Assembly: GCA_947463165.1 (NCBI GenBank)
Contig: CANHSW010000085.1
Location: 1-8,215 of the forward strand
Length of the DNA stretch: 8,215 bases
Direction: 5' to 3'
Origin: Cyanobacteriota bacterium
Lineage (GTDB): Bacteria > Cyanobacteriota > Cyanobacteriia > PCC-6307 > Cyanobiaceae
Shown here: positions 6,601 to 8,215 of the stretch, piece after piece
Numbering within the stretch: position 1 is the stretch's first letter
Layout of the letters: every line of letters begins with the position of its first letter
Notes under the pieces: model-generated
Database searches by the model: none
What the model was told of the DNA's origin: nothing
Seen by the model: only the letters and a program-made list of their open reading frames with translations
Translations under genes and position numbers: made by a program

Positions 6601-6736
6601 CGGAAGCAGTCAGCTCGCTAGAGCCCTGGCCAGCCAGGCTGTTGGCATCGCCGTTGGCAGCGGAGCTGGGGGTGGCGTTGGCAATGGAGCTGGCTGCGGC
6701 CCGACTTGCAGCGGCTGAGCCCTTGGCGCGAGGCAT
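3620..6736 (-). CDS. uvrA: Excinuclease ABC subunit A (nucleotide excision repair damage sensor)
   Basis: UvrA is the dimeric ABC-type ATPase that finds bulky DNA lesions and loads UvrB. The 1038-residue product has both ATPase modules: Walker A GVSGSGKSS at 104-112 with LSGGEAQ at 577-583 and DEPSIGLHQ at 603-611; then GVSGSGKST at 729-737 with LSGGEAQ at 918-924 and DEPTTGL at 945-951. The second zinc finger is complete (C828, C831, C851, C854). The first has C333, C357 and C360 but His336 at the second ligand position. GRTPRSNPATYTG at 782-794 is also typical. E. coli UvrA is 940 residues; the excess includes an Ala/Ser-rich, probably disordered N-terminus of about 74 residues before DVIRVRGARQHNLKN. 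ATG at 6734-6736 is the only good start for this reading, but translation could begin later. The SDR gene lies 126 bp upstream in the same direction. No clear terminator follows. A GGTAC half-site upstream is not a full LexA box. Confidence 0.97.
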   Translation of the reverse strand: MPRAKGSAAASRAAASSIANATPSSAANGDANSLAGQGSSELTASAKLKPSALAADAAASRLLNGGSLEGGSLEDVIRVRGARQHNLKNVDLTIPRNRLVVFTGVSGSGKSSLAFDTIFAEGQRRYVESLSAYARQFLGQVDKPDVDAIEGLSPAISIDQKSTSHNPRSTVGTVTEIQDYLRLLFGRAGEPHCPDCDRSIRPQSIDEMVDQILKLPEGTRYQLLAPLVRGKKGTHVKLLSGLVAEGFARVRINGEVRELADNIELDKNHVHNIEVVVDRLVAREGIQERLTDSLRTALKRGDGLALVEVVPKAGEDLPEGIEQERLYSENFACPVHGAVMEELSPRLFSFNSPYGACTACHGIGFLRKFTFERVIPDPSLPVYAAVAPWAEKDNAYYFSLLYSVGEAYGFEIKTPWNQLLDEQRQVLLHGSQEPIAIQADSRYRKGQTYQRPFEGILPILERQLADANGESVRQKLEKYLELVPCASCQGLRLKPEALAVRVGPYRIHELTGTSVGESLRRIEKLMGVGESEGAEPLLSSRQIQIGDLVLREIRMRLKFLLDVGLDYLSLDRPAMTLSGGEAQRIRLATQIGAGLTGVLYVLDEPSIGLHQRDNDRLLATLIKLRDLGNSLIVVEHDEDTIRAADYVVDIGPGAGVHGGHIVAQGDLRSLLESQESLTGAYLSGRRSIPTPAERRIAGSRQLTLTGCQRNNLAGFDLEVPLGRLVCVTGVSGSGKSTLVNELLHPALEHRLGLKVPFPAGLEELKGIKSIDKVIVIDQSPIGRTPRSNPATYTGSFDPIRQVFAATVEAKARGYQVGQFSFNVKGGRCESCSGQGVNVIEMNFLPDVYVQCDVCKGARYNRETLQVTYRGHTIADVLEMTVEQAADEFAAIPQAADRLRTLVDVGLGYIKLGQPAPTLSGGEAQRVKLATELSKRATGKTLYLIDEPTTGLSFYDVHKLMDVMQRLVDKGNSILVIEHNLDVIRCADWIIDLGPEGGDKGGEIVVCGTPEQVAEHPSSHTGRYLKQVLKQHPPQPTAA
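6515..6544. repeat. 15-bp tandem duplication in the uvrA 5' region
   Basis: CTCCAGGCTGCCGCC (6515-6529) and CTCCAGGCTTCCGCC (6530-6544) match at 14 of 15 bases and encode GGSLE-GGSLE (residues 65-74), just before the conserved UvrA core. The single silent difference suggests a fairly recent duplication. Confidence 0.8.
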
Positions 6737-6862
6737 GCAGCCTACTCAATAGCAGACAATCCTAGGAGCGCTGTAGCCAGTTTTCTAAGTACCAGGCCAG
6801 AAACTGCCAGGGCTGCAAGTGTCGGGCCGCCAAGCACCTGATTCTCAATTGCCGGGGCGCCG

Positions 6863-7897
6863 CTATCCGCCAAGCCCTGGCCCGGAGGCGTCTACAGCCG
6901 CCGCCGCCGCTGCCCAGGCGGAGCTGGCCTGGCGACAGAGCTGCTCACTCACCTGCCACAGCCGTTCGCCCTGCAGTGGATCCAGGGCCGCTGGGGCCAG
7001 CCGCACCGGCACCGGCCAGCCCTTCATGCCTCCCCACTGGTTGGGGCCGTAGTGACCGCCGGGTTCAGCGGCGGCTGCGGTGGCGGCATACAACAGGGGC
7101 AAGGCCCCCATGGCGGCGCTCTGGAACAGGGGGTCTAGCAAGCGGTAGGCCAGGCCCTCCAGCCAGGCGCCGCTTGCCGCCACCGAGGCTGGCTGTAAAT
7201 TTGTGCGCGCCAAACCGGGGTGGGCCGCCAGGCAGATCACGCCGCTGCCACCGGCCGTTAACCGCCGTTGCAGCTCCTGGGCCAGCACCACATTGGCCAA
7301 CTTGCTCTGGCTGTAGGCGCGCCAGCGGTCGTAGCGGCTTTCGCCCTGCAGATCCTCGAAAGCCAGACGGCCGAAGTATTGGGCCCCGGAGCTCACCTGC
7401 ACCACCCGGGCACCACTTTGCTGCTCCAAACAGGGCAATAGCAGCCTGGTTAGGGCGTAATGACCGAGGTGGTTGGTGCCGAATTGCAGCTCAAATCCCT
7501 GGCGGGTGAGTTGGCGAGGCGGGGCCATCACGCCCGCATTGTTGATCAATAGATCGAGACGGCCATAGCGCTCAGCCACGTGGGCCGCCGCCGCCACCAC
7601 GCTGTCCAGGTCGGCGAGATCGAGGTGGAGTACATCCAGGGGGCCATGGGGCAGCCCAGCCGGCTCCCGGGCCAGTTCATCGAGCAGCTGGGCGCGGGCC
7701 CGCTCGGCCTTGCTGGTTGAGCGGCAGGCCAACACCACGGTCGCCCCCTTGGCGGCCAGGGCCCGGGCGGTTTCCAGCCCCAAACCACTGTTGGCGCCGG
7801 TGATCAGGGCCAAGCGACCGCTCTGGTCGGGGATGGCGGCGGCGGTCCAGGGCGCGGCTTGAGCTGCGGGCGATACGGAACCAGAACTCACGGCCAA
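6863..7897 (-). CDS. Short-chain dehydrogenase/reductase, retinol dehydrogenase/POR-like
   Basis: A classical SDR, 344 residues long, expected to use NAD(P)H to reduce a carbonyl or oxidise an alcohol; the substrate cannot be read from sequence. Visible motifs are the cofactor loop TGANSGLG (33-40), VLACRS (55-60), a DL pair near 93-96, NNAG (119-122), active-site Asn in TNHLGHY (N142), Ser in VVQVSSGA (169/170), and YSQSK (Tyr195, Lys199), followed by AHPGLARTNL (225-234). The pattern DLQGESRYDRWRAYSQSKLA resembles the RDH/WWOX group, which is related to light-dependent protochlorophyllide reductase; such cyanobacterial genes are sometimes annotated as POR-like. There is no membrane anchor. 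The C-terminus is Ala-rich and probably disordered. The start is uncertain: TTG at 7895-7897 or GTG at 7889-7891, with no ATG available; the conserved part begins near APWTAAAIPDQSGR (residue 15). It lies 126 bp upstream of uvrA; a functional link is not evident. Confidence 0.9.
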   Translation of the reverse strand: MAVSSGSVSPAAQAAPWTAAAIPDQSGRLALITGANSGLGLETARALAAKGATVVLACRSTSKAERARAQLLDELAREPAGLPHGPLDVLHLDLADLDSVVAAAAHVAERYGRLDLLINNAGVMAPPRQLTRQGFELQFGTNHLGHYALTRLLLPCLEQQSGARVVQVSSGAQYFGRLAFEDLQGESRYDRWRAYSQSKLANVVLAQELQRRLTAGGSGVICLAAHPGLARTNLQPASVAASGAWLEGLAYRLLDPLFQSAAMGALPLLYAATAAAAEPGGHYGPNQWGGMKGWPVPVRLAPAALDPLQGERLWQVSEQLCRQASSAWAAAAAAVDASGPGLGG

Positions 7898-8174
7898 ACA
7901 GCTGGTTAAAGACCAAAATCGTAACCGATTGTAAACAAACTGGTTTTTGGGCCCGAAACCACTGCTCGGGTAGAGAACCTCTTCTTTGCTGCAAAACCAC
8001 TTCTTGTTAGGAGATTATGGAAAATCGCTATTTCGATGGCCGCCATTTAGGCAGGCTCTGAACAGTCGCCATTTCGCCGCTCCAGCCAGTTGAGATCCAT
8101 TGCGGCATCAATAGACTTTGGTTTTTATTGAGGTGCCCCTGGTAATCCCTGGCGATTTCCAGAGTCTCGCTGGG
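7898..8174. other. Gene-free stretch upstream of the SDR gene
   Basis: This stretch is AT-richer than the genes and has no convincing coding sequence. It contains a weak promoter candidate for the SDR gene (7928-7933) and a short repeat, TCGCTATTTCG (8025-8035) and TCGCCATTTCG (8066-8076), with a third related CGCCATTT at 8041-8048. A 14-codon ORF on the plus strand (ATG at 8017, AGGAG at 8009-8013) has too short an RBS spacing to be trusted. Confidence 0.5.
7928..7933 (-). promoter_or_regulatory. Possible -10 element (TACAAT) for the SDR gene
   Basis: The minus strand reads GTTTACAATCGG about 30 bases before the start codon, one base from TATAAT. No good -35 hexamer is found at the usual spacing, so this is tentative. 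Confidence 0.3.
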
Positions 8175-8215
8175 TTAGCCCAAGTGGCACTGCTCCAGCA
8201 GGCTGGCGGCATAAC
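8175..8215 (-). CDS. Possible C-terminal end of an unidentified gene entering from the right
   Basis: On the minus strand one frame reads YAASLLEQCHLG and then TAA at 8175-8177. The mix of residues would suit the last turn of a helical protein, and all confident genes here share this strand. With only 12 codons, chance is a real alternative and the family cannot be named. Confidence 0.3.
   Translation of the reverse strand, partial: YAASLLEQCHLG

Noticed and set aside
6778..6794. Possible LexA (SOS) box upstream of uvrA
   Set aside because: Only a GGTAC half-site is present on the minus strand; the second half of the cyanobacterial RGTAC-N3-DGTWC pattern is missing.
8017..8061. 14-codon plus-strand ORF MENRYFDGRHLGRL after AGGAG
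   Set aside because: The AGGAG-ATG spacing is only 3 bases, the ORF is very short, and no downstream plus-strand gene would make it a leader peptide.
1..8215. Mobile element, CRISPR or defence island
   Set aside because: All confident genes are conserved housekeeping or metabolic genes in a familiar cyanobacterial order. I saw no transposase, integrase, spaced identical repeats or terminal inverted repeats.

Overview
The window looks like a chromosomal segment of a GC-rich picocyanobacterium of the Synechococcus/Cyanobium/Prochlorococcus lineage. The evidence is the gene order dnaN - PRC-barrel protein - purL, which from memory is the arrangement at the start of genomes of this group. Cyanobacterial-type protein sequences (UvrA with GLSFYDVHKL and CPxH, and a RDH/POR-like SDR) and one HIP1 octamer (GCGATCGC) agree with this. 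I could not run a database search, so genus-level placement is inference.

Layout, left to right. Every confidently called gene is on the minus strand, so transcription runs right to left. 1-674: the first 224 codons of purL, running off the left edge, with an apparent GTG start. 675-788: a short gap largely filled by degenerate 15-bp tandem repeats. 789-1700: a PRC-barrel-like protein with a TTG start and a repetitive Arg/Pro/Ser-rich tail. 1705-2928: dnaN (sliding clamp), 4 bp upstream of the PRC gene. 2929-3619: a 691-bp gene-free region with a perfect TTTTCCACA-type DnaA box, two TTTTCCCCA variants, a 38-bp AT-rich tract and several perfect inverted repeats, which I read as a candidate chromosomal replication origin. 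3620-6736: uvrA. 6863-7897: a classical short-chain dehydrogenase/reductase. 7898-8174: a gene-free stretch with a weak promoter candidate for the SDR gene. 8175-8215: possibly the last codons of another minus-strand gene.

dnaN, the PRC gene and purL probably form one transcription unit leading away from the putative origin. uvrA points towards the putative origin, so if forks start there its transcription would meet them head-on. UvrA (damage recognition) and DnaN (clamp) are both DNA-maintenance proteins, but they are probably not one operon because the 691-bp region separates them.

I found no mobile element, CRISPR array, tRNA, rRNA or defence system. The most unusual signals are the structured origin-like region and the repeated appearance of 15-bp (five-codon) tandem repeats, unrelated in sequence, in variable parts of the PRC gene, dnaN and uvrA and in the PRC-purL gap.
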